A stretch of DNA of 64,000 nt from an uncultured Clostridia bacterium (GCA_937880755.1 CALGRX010000020.1:170673-234672), one strand, 5' to 3'; positions 25,101 through 33,517 are shown, counted from the first letter of the stretch. Program-made: numbers and translations. The notes: generated from the sequence alone by a model not told the origin.

Positions 25101-25864
25101 GCGATTCGGTACTCGTGATTTACAACAAAAAGCCTACGTCTTATCAGTACACCTCTAGTAGCACTACCCTCAAGTCAGACACCTATTACAAGATTTCTAT
25201 CTGGGTATTGACCTACGGACTAGTTAAGAACGAAAGCGCTACGCTTACCTTGACGCTCAACAAGCAGACCTACACCTTTGGTAAGCTCATTGGCGACAAG
25301 TCGACCGACTACGATAAGGCTCGTCAAATCAACACCTCTACCTACGACGAGGACGGCAACGAAACTATAGGCACTTGGACGCAGTACAACTTCTACGTTA
25401 AGACGGAAAAGGACGTTACCGCAACGGCAAGCCTTACCATTTCCCTCGGTCGAACGGGTGAAGAAAAATGGTTGGAGGGCTACGTCTTTGCCGATAACTT
25501 CTCCGTTACCGAAGTTGACGAAGCTGACTTTATTGCTAGAAAACCTGTTGAGGGCGAGACCGAAGATACTATCGACGAAAGTCTTATCGACGACGCACTG
25601 GTTGCCAACAACTTCCGTATAGTATTTACCGAAGAGTCCGCAGACGCAGAAGAAGACCTCAACGCAGAAAAGGAAGAAACTGATACCGACGACACCACCA
25701 AAGACTATTTGTGGTTGTGGATTACAACGGGCGTTGTGGGCGGTGTAATGCTCATCGTGGTAGTAGTCGTACTAATCAAGAAGTTTGCTCCTAAGAAAAA
25801 GCGTAGCTTGACTAAGAAGAAGTCTTCTAAGGTAAGCAAAAACAACGACAGCTTTAGCAACTAA
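22199..25864 (+). CDS. Large surface lipoprotein with five tandem modules and C-terminal membrane anchor
   Basis: 1221 residues. The lipoprotein signal is MNTKKRFLLTLLIA with lipobox AIAC (Cys near residue 27), then an Asp/Thr-rich linker. Five modules of about 210 residues follow, recognised by a repeated line: ILMIYNKIKNSYKYTS (near 115), ILVINNKKATAYGYRSS (near 330), a divergent copy with PNNYYLMSVMFKT (near 534), VLAINSIDSTAIGYSSN (near 758) and VLVIYNKKPTSYQYTSS (near 967). Each is followed by YY(x)SV(x)KT and a W(x)YFFIE-like strand, suggesting jelly-roll, carbohydrate-binding-like folds. Near residue 1170 a transmembrane helix (LWLWITTGVVGGVMLIVVV) is followed by a Lys/Ser tail. Lipid anchor plus transmembrane segment would hold both ends at the membrane. 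It is monocistronic with a strong terminator. Ligand unknown; binding of polysaccharide or adhesion is inference. Confidence 0.85.
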   Translation: MNTKKRFLLTLLIAIMCIAMLATAIACDKDTDDNTDDTDTSEQLFTNGDFTLTTGDTYPATPGSWTSSTGASNAQAGSDNVIAGVIDTSSSSFKSNKKTYGSIENPGKTGEDDKILMIYNKIKNSYKYTSANVTLNKNSYYELTFSVKTLLTDPSETSGAYVYLTGDAYAEFKAIDTNGEWKNYKIVIETSNMSTNSISLLLSAGSTTDANTQGHVFFDSVVLKNLTDVEEGETAFTASDFASLATNEYTAKYSAIGGDKEFDYASISSTSTFKTPSKYTGNVGKGSGDSAPSSSSYLEKGIVDVTATSSVTVGDAQYTLTTAEGSQGNNILVINNKKATAYGYRSSVATRFFAGKYYAVSVNVRTNILDGNGATLKLTNGTDTDERNIVINNINTAGDWQTVTFFIQANDKRNNDLYLELWLGQGGANDTATHVRGIASFDKVTIKEVDQEAYNSGVNRFSLLSTHVAENIDINNFVNTTYDETIATDRSQMSVEGGVLTLNNVLPTAITTSNFTKTADDKLDKSKGYTIYPNNYYLMSVMFKTDVADKTKGLTISLVSYNEDGTKYSDSYSSLASLSALNTLNLDDYKIEGDYTEASFYIKGSEYESNIVGLQFTLGSGAGTQSASHVVGKAMIKDITVENITPSEYNAVTTSTVTKTASFSESSDSNGVSSNGEFKIIDAAATRELYVDDVFTAQGKLYKHLGVPKNWTITKKTAITDGNSRAGVLDVESTDLMTEMGLDPVGFFNGYNSEDNPTVLAINSIDSTAIGYSSNSITLNSNSYYMFSVWAKADGSPLSIELATKTASGDENNKYYNINPSDDKWHQYFIYVETGISSVSVKLTLYSGNPQVSSNTQNGWVFFDSAKYISIDENTYKQGCSLENSTNVNVLAQSWLVDSFDSTSTSDALTSPENWSGKLLDSNAKSDSDYLAAGVFDQTCGDWSNIDIDPDTDTTVANAIFDNEKNIGDSVLVIYNKKPTSYQYTSSSTTLKSDTYYKISIWVLTYGLVKNESATLTLTLNKQTYTFGKLIGDKSTDYDKARQINTSTYDEDGNETIGTWTQYNFYVKTEKDVTATASLTISLGRTGEEKWLEGYVFADNFSVTEVDEADFIARKPVEGETEDTIDESLIDDALVANNFRIVFTEESADAEEDLNAEKEETDTDDTTKDYLWLWITTGVVGGVMLIVVVVVLIKKFAPKKKRSLTKKKSSKVSKNNDSFSN

Positions 25865-25881
25865 TATTTGCTAACTAATAC

Positions 25882-25910
25882 AAAAAGTCCGCAGATATGC
25901 GGACTTTTTT
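25882..25910. terminator. Bidirectional terminator
   Basis: AAAAAGTCCGCA / TGCGGACTTTTTT hairpin between the large lipoprotein gene and the convergent LysM gene. Confidence 0.9.
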
Positions 25911-26018
25911 GTTGTGATTTTATCGTTCATTTGTTGTGTTGAATCTAAAATATTATCTAAACGTATCGGTACGTTCTCAAAAATACTCTATCTAGAACTT
26001 GTATTTGTTCAACCAGCG

Positions 26019-26312
26019 TTATTCTGTCGGAATAAATAGCTTTTGCCCCAAAAAAACTTGGTTTATCCTATTATACTCTTTGATTTTCGCCTTGTCTACG
26101 CCAAAATTCAACGCTATTTTGTCAAGCGTGTCAAAGGGTTGGACGACGTATTCCACCCCCTCCCTTTGTTCTATTAAGAGGCGCATACCAACGTAGCAAT
26201 CTTGTGCACGCAAGTCGTTGAGCTCAATAAGTCTATCCAAACTCATATTGTACTTTTTACTCACCTCTTCCAGCGTCGTCGACCGTGATATTCTGATAAC
26301 AAAGTTTTTCAT
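26019..26312 (-). CDS. Two-LysM-domain protein without signal peptide
   Basis: 97 residues composed almost entirely of two LysM repeats. The first is TTLEEVSKKYNMSLDRLIEL to about residue 50, the second YVVQPFDTLDKIALNFGVD to the C-terminus (FLGQKLFIPTE). LysM binds N-acetylglucosamine polymers such as peptidoglycan. With no signal peptide or membrane segment it must act in the cytoplasm, in the mother cell around the forespore (compare SafA-type coat proteins), or be released by lysis. AAGGAGAG directly before the ATG at 26312 fixes the start. It is divergent from the SpoVB-like flippase gene, which fits a spore envelope role (inference). Confidence 0.85.
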   Translation of the reverse strand: MKNFVIRISRSTTLEEVSKKYNMSLDRLIELNDLRAQDCYVGMRLLIEQREGVEYVVQPFDTLDKIALNFGVDKAKIKEYNRINQVFLGQKLFIPTE

Positions 26313-26374
26313 ATCTCTCCTTACACTTAAGTTTGCTATATTATATTTGGCAATAGCTCCCAATATAATACAAT

Positions 26375-27865
26375 ATGAAAAGAATAGTCAAAGCCTTCGC
26401 ATTAGTCACATTCTTATCGTGTTTTACGAGGTTTGTGTCCTTTATATTCAAAATCTACCTTTCTCGACTGCTGGGCGCGGAAATATTGGGCGTATATCAA
26501 ATTACATTTTCGCTGTTTTCTCTCTTTGCGTGTCTTAGTATGTCGGGCATACCCGTAACTCTATCAAGACTTACCGCCGAAGAATACACTCTCGACGGTG
26601 GCAAGGCTGTGGGCGGATTGTTTTCTTCGGCAATGCTACTAAGCCTGTCGATATGTACGGTTATTATCGCCGTTTTGGCAATATTCCCCGCTATACCTAA
26701 AGCACTGTTTAGTGACGAGAGGTGTGTAAAGCTCTTTTACGTAATGTTGCCTATGCTCGTTACCTCGTCGATATACTCTATCGTCAGAGGTTGGTTTTGG
26801 GGTAAAAAGGAATTTTTCACCTTTTCGATAACCGAACTTATCGAAGAGATAATCAAGATTGCATTTACTCTTTCGCTACTTATGACGGGCATATTCGGCG
26901 TTACTAAGTTTTATTCTTACGCCGTAGCCATGATTGTAAGCGATATAGTAATGGTAGTTATTCTTTTTGCCTGCTTTATTTACAAAGGAGGCGTCGCAAA
27001 AAGACCTCTATACGCCAAAAAAATTGTCAAATCGGCAACTCCTTTGACAGTAACTAGGCTCTTTGGCTCGCTTATGTCGGCGTTTTTGTCGTTGGTTATA
27101 CCCGCAATGTTGGTCAAATACGGCTTGGATACGCAAGTGGCTACTGCGCAATTCGGCAGAGCGAGCGGTATGGTCATGCCTATATTGCTTGCCCCCACCA
27201 GCATCGTAGGCGCTATGACCGTCGTATTAATCCCCGAGCTTGCGGAACAAAACAAAAAAAACAGCCCCAAAGGGCTGAAAAGCAAGATTTCTACGGCAAT
27301 AGAATTTAGTTTTATTATCAGTTGCGCTTTTTATATCATATTTATGGCGTGTGGGCAAAACTTCGTTTCGCTTATTTACCACGACCCCGAAGCGGGAAAT
27401 TATATGCCTAAGGTTGCGTTGTTGATGATACCCCTATGTATCAATAATATGGCGATAAGCATACTCAACTCCTTAGGCAAAGAAAAACAAACGTTCCTCT
27501 CTCACATTGCGTGTTGCGTAGTTTTGGCAATAACGACTGTCGTTACACCTAAATATTTGGGTATTTATTCCTATTTCCTCGCCTTAGCGCTATTCCACAC
27601 CGTAGGCACGGTAATCAATTTGACAATGATTACCCGCATAGTTGAGCCCGATAGAAGATGCGCGTTGCATTGCTTGGCGTGCCTAGCCTTTGCTTGTATC
27701 GCGGGAGTTGGAATGTCCGCGCTAAACAATGCAATACAACACGTTCTTACGCCCGCAATTTGCACTGTGATAAGCGGTGTGTTGTCGGGCGTAATATTCG
27801 TTGCCTTTTTGCTCGGATTTAAAATAGTAGATATAGGCGGATTTTTGCCCAAAAAGTTGCGATAA
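26375..27865 (+). CDS. SpoVB/MurJ-like polysaccharide flippase
   Basis: 496 residues with about 14 membrane helices, MATE/MOP superfamily. The N-terminal AFALVTFLSCFTRFVSFIFK, then SRLLGAEILGVYQITFSLFS, and the helix with FTFSITELIEEIIKIAFTLS are typical of the SpoVB branch, which moves lipid-linked cell-wall precursors and in Bacillus is needed for spore cortex. MurJ (lipid II flippase) is the alternative. The ATG has no ribosome site; TATAAT (26364-26369) ends five bases before it but the -35 is weak. No cell-wall genes are adjacent. Confidence 0.85.
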   Translation: MKRIVKAFALVTFLSCFTRFVSFIFKIYLSRLLGAEILGVYQITFSLFSLFACLSMSGIPVTLSRLTAEEYTLDGGKAVGGLFSSAMLLSLSICTVIIAVLAIFPAIPKALFSDERCVKLFYVMLPMLVTSSIYSIVRGWFWGKKEFFTFSITELIEEIIKIAFTLSLLMTGIFGVTKFYSYAVAMIVSDIVMVVILFACFIYKGGVAKRPLYAKKIVKSATPLTVTRLFGSLMSAFLSLVIPAMLVKYGLDTQVATAQFGRASGMVMPILLAPTSIVGAMTVVLIPELAEQNKKNSPKGLKSKISTAIEFSFIISCAFYIIFMACGQNFVSLIYHDPEAGNYMPKVALLMIPLCINNMAISILNSLGKEKQTFLSHIACCVVLAITTVVTPKYLGIYSYFLALALFHTVGTVINLTMITRIVEPDRRCALHCLACLAFACIAGVGMSALNNAIQHVLTPAICTVISGVLSGVIFVAFLLGFKIVDIGGFLPKKLR

Positions 27866-27876
27866 TTAAGATATAT

Positions 27877-28479
27877 TCAACTTTGTTCTTCTACTATTTC
27901 TGTTCCTTCCGTTTCGGTCTCGGTTGGCTTTTCTTCTCGTCTTGCAAGAAAATCTTTGAACACCAATCGCTTGCATGGCTCGAAGATTGCCATGGTCAAT
28001 GCCATATTGATAGCCGATACTGCGCATTGCTTTGGTAGTCTACCCCAAAGATATACCCAAAAAGTCTTGCCACTGCCCTTGGAATAAGAATACACGTACC
28101 AAAGCGTACACGTATTGATAAACGCCGTGCATATCACGAGGCAGGCAAAGTACGACAATAATATCTTGATATAGTTGTTAAGATTTTTGATTTTGAATAT
28201 AAGTCCCGGTATCAACCCCATAAGCCCCGACGCCAGCGTTATCGTCGGAAGCCACGCCCCCTTAGGCGAGATTAGCTGTCCGAGAATATCTCCCATTGCG
28301 CCCGTCAAAAATCCGCCTATCGGTCCACAAACGGCACCTGCGAAAAATGCGGGCATAGCGGCAAAGGATATTGCAAACGACGGAACGGGTAACCACGTAA
28401 ATACGTTGGCGATTGTGCTGAGTGCTACAAATACTGCCAAATATGCGATTTTTTTGGCGTATTCTACTCTTTTGTCCAT
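27877..28479 (-). CDS. folT: Folate-type ECF transporter S component
   Basis: 200 residues, about six membrane segments: MDKRVEYAKKIAYLAVFVAL, a helix with the S-component pattern SFAAMPAFFAGAVCGPIGGF, and GAMGDILGQLISPKGAWLP. S components supply substrate specificity to the shared EcfAAT energy module, not found in this window. The folate assignment comes from the tetrahydrofolate riboswitch in its leader and from general similarity to the FolT group. AGGAGG and seven T precede the ATG at 28479, inside a hairpin. The acidic C-terminal tail (EETPTE-like) is variable. The longer frame upstream translates the riboswitch and is rejected. Confidence 0.9.
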   Translation of the reverse strand: MDKRVEYAKKIAYLAVFVALSTIANVFTWLPVPSFAISFAAMPAFFAGAVCGPIGGFLTGAMGDILGQLISPKGAWLPTITLASGLMGLIPGLIFKIKNLNNYIKILLSYFACLVICTAFINTCTLWYVYSYSKGSGKTFWVYLWGRLPKQCAVSAINMALTMAIFEPCKRLVFKDFLARREEKPTETETEGTEIVEEQS

Positions 28480-28504
28480 AAAAAAACCTCCTAAAATTAG
28501 AGGT
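28480..28504 (-). promoter_or_regulatory. SD-sequestering or terminator hairpin in folT leader
   Basis: On the minus strand ACCTCT, loop, GGAGGT, then seven T running straight into the ATG. The 3' arm contains the AGGAGG ribosome site. It can act as the expression platform of the THF riboswitch, by blocking translation or by terminating. Confidence 0.8.
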
Positions 28505-28524
28505 CCATTGAAAAATATTATTTT

Positions 28525-28617
28525 GCAACGGACGCAACTCAATATCGCAAGCATAGCTTTTCGTTTGTGAGCAACATCCCATCTCACAACACTTAACGCA
28601 TTGAGTTTACTCTGCTG
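28525..28617 (-). ncRNA. Tetrahydrofolate (THF) riboswitch
   Basis: Read on the minus strand from 28617. The conserved blocks of the folT-type THF aptamer appear in order: GCAGAGTAAA, TGCGTTAAGTG, GGGATGTTG, ACGAA, then TTGCGTCCGTTGC. Helices can be traced: CTCAAT with ATTGAG, TTGTGAG with CTCACAA, and the closing GCA..TTGC. It binds reduced folates and switches off the folate S-component gene starting 46 bases downstream. Confidence 0.93.
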
Positions 28618-28692
28618 AATAAATAGTATCATACTTCTATATTTTTAGCAATCAAAACGAATAAAAAATTGTAAAATACTTACGCTAAAAAT

Positions 28693-29409
28693 ATGCTAAC
28701 GGTCTTTATAAGAGCAATTATAATTTATTTCTTTTTGCTCATCGCTATGCGACTAATGGGCAAAAAGCAACTTGGCGAATTGCAACCCTTCGAATTTGCA
28801 ATTTCGCTGATTGTGGCAGAGCTGGCGTGCATACCCATGTCGGATACGCAAGTGCCTATCGTCTACGGTCTAGTGCCTATTTTTACCTTGTTTATACTTG
28901 AGTTTATCGTCACCAAAATGGTCAAGCACTCTATCAAGCTGCGCAAGGTTATCAACGGCAAACCCGTCATAGTAATAACGCCACAAGGCATCGACTACAA
29001 GGCAATAAGCCAACTTGATATGACTATCAACGATATTATGGAAGCCTTGCGCGCCAAGTCTTACCTATCTCCCGCCGAGATACATTACGCGATAGTCGAG
29101 ACCAACGGCGACGTGTCGGTGATACCAAAATCCGCCAATCAACCAGCTACCCTAGGCGACCTCAACGTGTCCAAGCAAGACCCCGAACTGCCTTTTACGT
29201 TGGTGTGCGAAGGCAAAAAGCTGTCGGAGAATATACAGTTGTCGGGCGTGGGAGAAGACTTCGTGCAAGCGGTGATGAAAAAATATAATATCAAGCAAAA
29301 GGATATTTTGTTGTTATCCGTGTCGGGGCAAGATGAGTTTTATCTTCAACCAATAGAAAAACAATATATTACCGGCAAAATTGACGAGGTGAATAATGAC
29401 GGGAATTAA
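28693..29409 (+). CDS. DUF421 (YetF-like) membrane protein
   Basis: 238 residues. Three N-terminal membrane helices contain the family signature MRLMGKKQLGELQPFEFAIS, followed by a soluble pair of small domains (GKPVIVITPQGIDYKAISQ; ALRAKSYLSPAEIHYAIVET). DUF421 proteins are common in spore formers and some are found in spore membranes; molecular function is unresolved. The downstream DUF4363 gene overlaps by 14 bases, a typical pairing in Clostridia. No ribosome site is obvious before the ATG and I cannot define the promoter. Confidence 0.9.
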   Translation: MLTVFIRAIIIYFFLLIAMRLMGKKQLGELQPFEFAISLIVAELACIPMSDTQVPIVYGLVPIFTLFILEFIVTKMVKHSIKLRKVINGKPVIVITPQGIDYKAISQLDMTINDIMEALRAKSYLSPAEIHYAIVETNGDVSVIPKSANQPATLGDLNVSKQDPELPFTLVCEGKKLSENIQLSGVGEDFVQAVMKKYNIKQKDILLLSVSGQDEFYLQPIEKQYITGKIDEVNNDGN

Positions 29410-29785
29410 AAAGATAGTATTGGTAACTGTAATATTCGTGTTGATAGTTGCGGCGGGCATAGCCGAGCAATTGTATATAGACAGAACCTTCGACAAACTC
29501 GAAGACTATGCCGACGACCTTGCCGTGCTACTACAAGCCGAGAGATACGTCGAGGCGTTGGAATTGACGGAAAAACTATCAACTTGGTGGGGAAAAGAGA
29601 GAGATAAGTTGGAATTTTTGTGCTCCAACGTAGATATAAAAGAGATATATCGTGAGATTGGCGAGTTGCAAGGCTCTCAGTACGCCGAGATGTACGACGA
29701 CTCTATCACTCGTGCCAACGTGCTAAAATATATGGCGCAAAACTCCAAAAACCTCTTGGCTTTTAAATTGAAAAATATTTTGTAA
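29396..29785 (+). CDS. DUF4363 family protein
   Basis: 129 residues. One N-terminal membrane helix (VTVIFVLIVAAGIAEQLYID) is followed by a helical extracytoplasmic domain (FDKLEDYADDLAVLLQAERY, then KLSTWWGKERDKLEFLCSN). The TWWGKE..L.F.I/CSN pattern is that of DUF4363, usually encoded after a DUF421 protein as here. It has its own GAGGTGA site. The role is unknown; it probably partners the DUF421 membrane protein. Confidence 0.85.
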   Translation: MTGIKKIVLVTVIFVLIVAAGIAEQLYIDRTFDKLEDYADDLAVLLQAERYVEALELTEKLSTWWGKERDKLEFLCSNVDIKEIYREIGELQGSQYAEMYDDSITRANVLKYMAQNSKNLLAFKLKNIL

Positions 29786-29793
29786 AATAGCAA

Positions 29794-29825
29794 AAAGGTC
29801 GATACGTATTGAATTATCGACCTTT
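29794..29825. terminator. Hairpin between DUF4363 gene and the pseudogene
   Basis: AAAGGTCGATA / TATCGACCTTT with a 10-base loop. A run of five A on the left provides a T-run for minus-strand transcription; the plus-strand tail is weak. Confidence 0.75.
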
Positions 29826-29863
29826 GATTATTTTTCTAATATAAAGAAACAAGCACTATATCC

Positions 29864-30589
29864 TTAATAATTGATTATTATTTTATTGCTTTTGTAATCA
29901 TTATCGGCAAGTCGGGCTTGTCTGCATAAACCTCTTGTTTGAATTTTGTATTGTTTGCCGTCTTTGATGAAATAAGTTCCGCACCGTCTAAACTCAAAAT
30001 TAACGTTTTTGCGTATACACTGCTCTTTTATATCCAAAACCCAAGCATAATCTAGTGCCCTTGCATTGATATCCGACTCGCCACCGACAACGACCAACTC
30101 GATATCGTCAAGATATTGTTGTATGTCGATTTTTTCAAGCAACGGTTGAGCCGTGATACATTTGTGCTTTATTGGCAAATCTCTGAATATCGACAGTTTT
30201 TGTCGGCGCTGCGTTGATTTTCTATAGTACAACATACTACTACGTTTCATATCCGTCATTCCAATCACTAGGAATACAATCCAAAAATCTTTCTATTCTT
30301 TTGGTTAAAAATAGGAATTTCAATCTTGTCTTTCTTTTATCATCTGCCAACAATTGCCTCGCAACTCATCGGCTTCTTCAATAAGAAAGTCGCCGGAAAA
30401 GCACGTGTAGACTATCACCGACTTAATTTATAATTGCCGTTTTTTTGCCTTACTATCGGCTTATCAAAATCATTAGTCTTTACAATTTCGTTTGTATTGA
30501 CTTTTCTTTTGTAGTCGCCTTTATGAATATAGCAATGCAAACAACCGTCACTACATTTTATAACCTCGCCACGGATTCCACATTGCCAT
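29864..30589 (-). pseudogene. Broken DUF5131 (Gp37/Gp68-like) gene with multiple frameshifts
   Basis: Pieces of one DUF5131 protein, a radical-SAM-like phage/host family, are found in order but in different frames: MAMWNPWRGYKM from 30589, SDGCLHCYIHKGDYKRKV, RQKNGNYKL, then VYTCFSGDFLIEEADELRGN, RLKFLFLTKRIERFLDCIPS, VVCCTIENQRSAD, and finally KLSIFRDLPIKHKCITAQPL to the stop at 29864. At least five frame changes or stops separate them, near 30555, 30420, 30327, 30247 and 30200. The second half of the canonical GCxxC..C Fe-S motif survives, but the first Cys is Tyr. The gene is clearly dead; the two longest open pieces (30415-30648 and 29864-30268) should not be annotated as proteins. Confidence 0.88.
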
Positions 30590-30702
30590 AATATCATTGT
30601 CCTATATTGCGATTGCTTCGTTGCAAGAATATTGCTTGGCAATCTCAATTTTTCAATAATTTTTTTATTTTCGTCTGATATAAGGTTCTCAATATTTTAG
30701 CT

Positions 30703-33516
30703 CTATCTTTTGAGTTTGTCGACGAGGTATTGTCCCGTGTAACTCTCGGCAATCTTCGACACTTCTTCGGGCGTGCCTTGAGCGATAATTCTACCTCCGC
30801 CCTCTCCGCCTTCGGGTCCTATATCAATAATATTGTCAGCCACCTTAATGATGTCTAGATTGTGCTCGATAACTATTACGGTATTGCCCGCATTGACGAA
30901 TCTTTGCAATATCTCGATGAGCTTTTTGACGTCGTGAGTGTGCAAGCCCGTCGTTGGTTCGTCTAGGATATACACCGTCTTGCCCGTGCTTCTCTTGGAT
31001 AGCTCGGAAGCGAGTTTTATTCTCTGAGCCTCTCCGCCCGACAGCTGAGTAGACGGCTGTCCAAGCTTGATATAAGAAAGTCCGACCTCTTGCAAAGTGC
31101 GTATTTTGTTGTAAATCTGCGGTATATTGCGGAAAAATTCGCACGCCTCGTCCACCGTCATATCGAGTACGTCGTATATGCTCTTGCCCTTGAATTTTAC
31201 TTCCAGAGTCTCTCTATTATATCTTTTGCCGTGGCACACTTCGCACGGTACGTACACGTCGCTCAAAAAGTTCATATCAATCTTGATGATGCCGTCGCCT
31301 TGACAGTTTTCGCATCTACCGCCACTGATATTAAAACTAAACCTTCCCGCCTTGTAACCTCTCGCTTGCGCTTCCGGCGTCTTGGCAAAGAGTTCTCTTA
31401 TCGGCGTAAATACGCCCGTGTACGTCGCAGGGTTGGAGCGTGGCGTTCTACCGATTGGGCTTTGGTCAATGGCAATCACCTTGTCGAGATTTTCGTACCC
31501 CTCTATGCCGTCACACTCCACTTGCGCATAGCTTGCATTGTTGAGTTTATGCGCCAAAGCCGGATAGATTATTTCGTTGACAAGACTGCTCTTGCCACTT
31601 CCGCTGACGCCCGTTACTACGTTGAATTTGCCAAGAGGAATGGATACGTCGATATTCTTGAGGTTGTTTTTTCTTGCACCTTTGACAGTCAAAAATTTGC
31701 CGTTGCCCTCTCTGCGTCGTTCGGGTACGGGAATACTCTCTCTGCCCGAGAGATAGTCGCCCGTGATAGACTGTTTGCAATCGGCAACCTCTTGAGGCGT
31801 GCCCGCAACGACGACTTCTCCGCCGTGCACGCCCGCACCCGGTCCTATGTCAACTATATAATCTGCTCTTTGCATAGTTTCTTCATCATGCTCAACGACT
31901 ATGAGCGTGTTGCCCATATCTCTCAACCTCTCGAGTGTGGAGAGTAACTTGCCGTTGTCGCGTTGGTGCAAGCCTATACTTGGCTCGTCTAATATATATA
32001 GCACTCCCATAAGTCCGCTACCTATCTGGGTGGCAAGTCTGATACGCTGAGCCTCTCCGCCCGACAAGGTCGACGAGCTTCTGCCTAGCGTCAAATAACC
32101 AAGCCCTACGTTGAGCAAAAACTTGAGTCTTGCCTTGATTTCTTTGATGATTTGGCTAGCGATAACGGCGTCTTTTGCGCTGAGTTGAAGTTGGTCTATA
32201 AACTCGTACAAGTTGGTGATAGACATACAGCAAAGCTCGTAAATATTCTTATCCCCCACCTTGACCGCAAGCGACTCTTTTTTTAGCCTTTTGCCTTGAC
32301 AAACGTCGCAAGGAATCTCTCTCATATATCTTTCGAGTTCCGCCTTGACGTAAGTCGAAGTAGTCTCTCGATAGCGTCTATTGAGATTGTTGATGACGCC
32401 CTCGAAATTCCTCGTCATCGTCCCTTTGAACGTAGTGCTGTTGTATTCTATATTATAAGTCGTATCGTCGCCGTACAACAAGACGTCTATTACGTTCTTA
32501 GGCAATTTGCCAACCGGCGTGTGAATATCGAAGTTGTATTTTTTGGCTAGTTGCGTCATAATAGAACTCGTAATTTTACTACTATCAAGATACCAACCCG
32601 ATACGTCTAACGCCCCTTGAGCTAAACTCTTATCCCACTTGACGAGCTTGTCGGGGTCTATGCTGTAGGTAAATCCTAGCCCCGCACAATTAGGGCATGC
32701 ACCGAAAGGCGAATTGAAGCTGAACATTCTCGGTTCCAATTCTTCTATAGATATATCGCAATCCGGACAAGCGTATTTGGTAGAAAAAAGCTTGATTTCG
32801 CCGTTGATTTCTACCTCTACCAGACCTTCGGCAAGTTTGAGTGCCTGTTCTAAGCTGTCGGTGAGACGCCGAACGATGCCCTCTTTGACGATAAGTCTAT
32901 CCACGACAATGCTGATATTATGCTTGTTATTTTTGTCTATCTTGATTTCGTCTTCGAGCTCGTAGTCGATGCCGTCGATAATCGCTCTCATATAGCCCGA
33001 CTTACGATAGCTCTCGAGTTGCTTTTGATACTCTCCCTTTCTACCTCTCACCACGGGAGCAAGCACGCGAATTTTGGCACCTTCGCCACTCTCTAGCACC
33101 TTGTCGGCGATTTGGTCAATACTCTGCTGTTCTATCTTTTTGCCACATTTTGGACAATAAGGCACGCCGATACGAGCAAAGAGCAATCTCATATAGTCGT
33201 AGATCTCCGTCACCGTGCCGACGGTGGAACGAGGATTGTGCGAAGTAGTCTTTTGGTCAATGGATATTGCGGGAGAAAGTCCTTCGATATAATCCACGTC
33301 GGGCTTGTCCATCTGTCCCAAAAACTGCCTTGCGTAGGACGACAAACTCTCCATATATCTACGCTGTCCCTCGGCAAAAATCGTATCGAAAGCAAGCGAC
33401 GACTTGCCCGAACCGCTAAGCCCCGTCAATACTACGAGCTTGTTGCGTGGTATCGTTACGTCGATATTTTTTAGGTTGTGTACCCTTGCACCCTTGACGG
33501 TTATATCTTCCCTCAT
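30703..33516 (-). CDS. uvrA: UvrABC excinuclease subunit A
   Basis: DNA-damage-sensing ABC ATPase, 937 residues, normal length. It has two nucleotide-binding domains, each with Walker A (LTGLSGSGKSSLAF and VTGVSGSGKSSLVNEI) and the LSGGEAQRI signature. Zinc-finger cysteines are visible in CPDCDISIEELEPRMFSF, CDVCQGKR and CENCQGDGIIKIDM. The start at 33516 is preceded by AAGGAG, which overlaps the uvrB stop; 30 further upstream codons are open but lie inside uvrB. Translation is coupled to uvrB. Confidence 0.97.
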   Translation of the reverse strand: MREDITVKGARVHNLKNIDVTIPRNKLVVLTGLSGSGKSSLAFDTIFAEGQRRYMESLSSYARQFLGQMDKPDVDYIEGLSPAISIDQKTTSHNPRSTVGTVTEIYDYMRLLFARIGVPYCPKCGKKIEQQSIDQIADKVLESGEGAKIRVLAPVVRGRKGEYQKQLESYRKSGYMRAIIDGIDYELEDEIKIDKNNKHNISIVVDRLIVKEGIVRRLTDSLEQALKLAEGLVEVEINGEIKLFSTKYACPDCDISIEELEPRMFSFNSPFGACPNCAGLGFTYSIDPDKLVKWDKSLAQGALDVSGWYLDSSKITSSIMTQLAKKYNFDIHTPVGKLPKNVIDVLLYGDDTTYNIEYNSTTFKGTMTRNFEGVINNLNRRYRETTSTYVKAELERYMREIPCDVCQGKRLKKESLAVKVGDKNIYELCCMSITNLYEFIDQLQLSAKDAVIASQIIKEIKARLKFLLNVGLGYLTLGRSSSTLSGGEAQRIRLATQIGSGLMGVLYILDEPSIGLHQRDNGKLLSTLERLRDMGNTLIVVEHDEETMQRADYIVDIGPGAGVHGGEVVVAGTPQEVADCKQSITGDYLSGRESIPVPERRREGNGKFLTVKGARKNNLKNIDVSIPLGKFNVVTGVSGSGKSSLVNEIIYPALAHKLNNASYAQVECDGIEGYENLDKVIAIDQSPIGRTPRSNPATYTGVFTPIRELFAKTPEAQARGYKAGRFSFNISGGRCENCQGDGIIKIDMNFLSDVYVPCEVCHGKRYNRETLEVKFKGKSIYDVLDMTVDEACEFFRNIPQIYNKIRTLQEVGLSYIKLGQPSTQLSGGEAQRIKLASELSKRSTGKTVYILDEPTTGLHTHDVKKLIEILQRFVNAGNTVIVIEHNLDIIKVADNIIDIGPEGGEGGGRIIAQGTPEEVSKIAESYTGQYLVDKLKR

Positions 33517-33517
33517 A

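Noticed and set aside
26361..26378. CATATTGTA on the minus strand as another sigma-K site for the LysM gene
   Set aside because: No AC at 16-17 bases upstream; the match is the complement of the -10 and start of the divergent SpoVB-like gene.
29864..30268. 134-residue and 77-residue (30415-30648) proteins as separate genes
   Set aside because: Both are fragments of one frameshifted DUF5131 gene; annotated as a single pseudogene instead.
31090..31947. 285-codon plus-strand open frame
   Set aside because: Antisense to uvrA, with no ribosome site and no coherent protein features.
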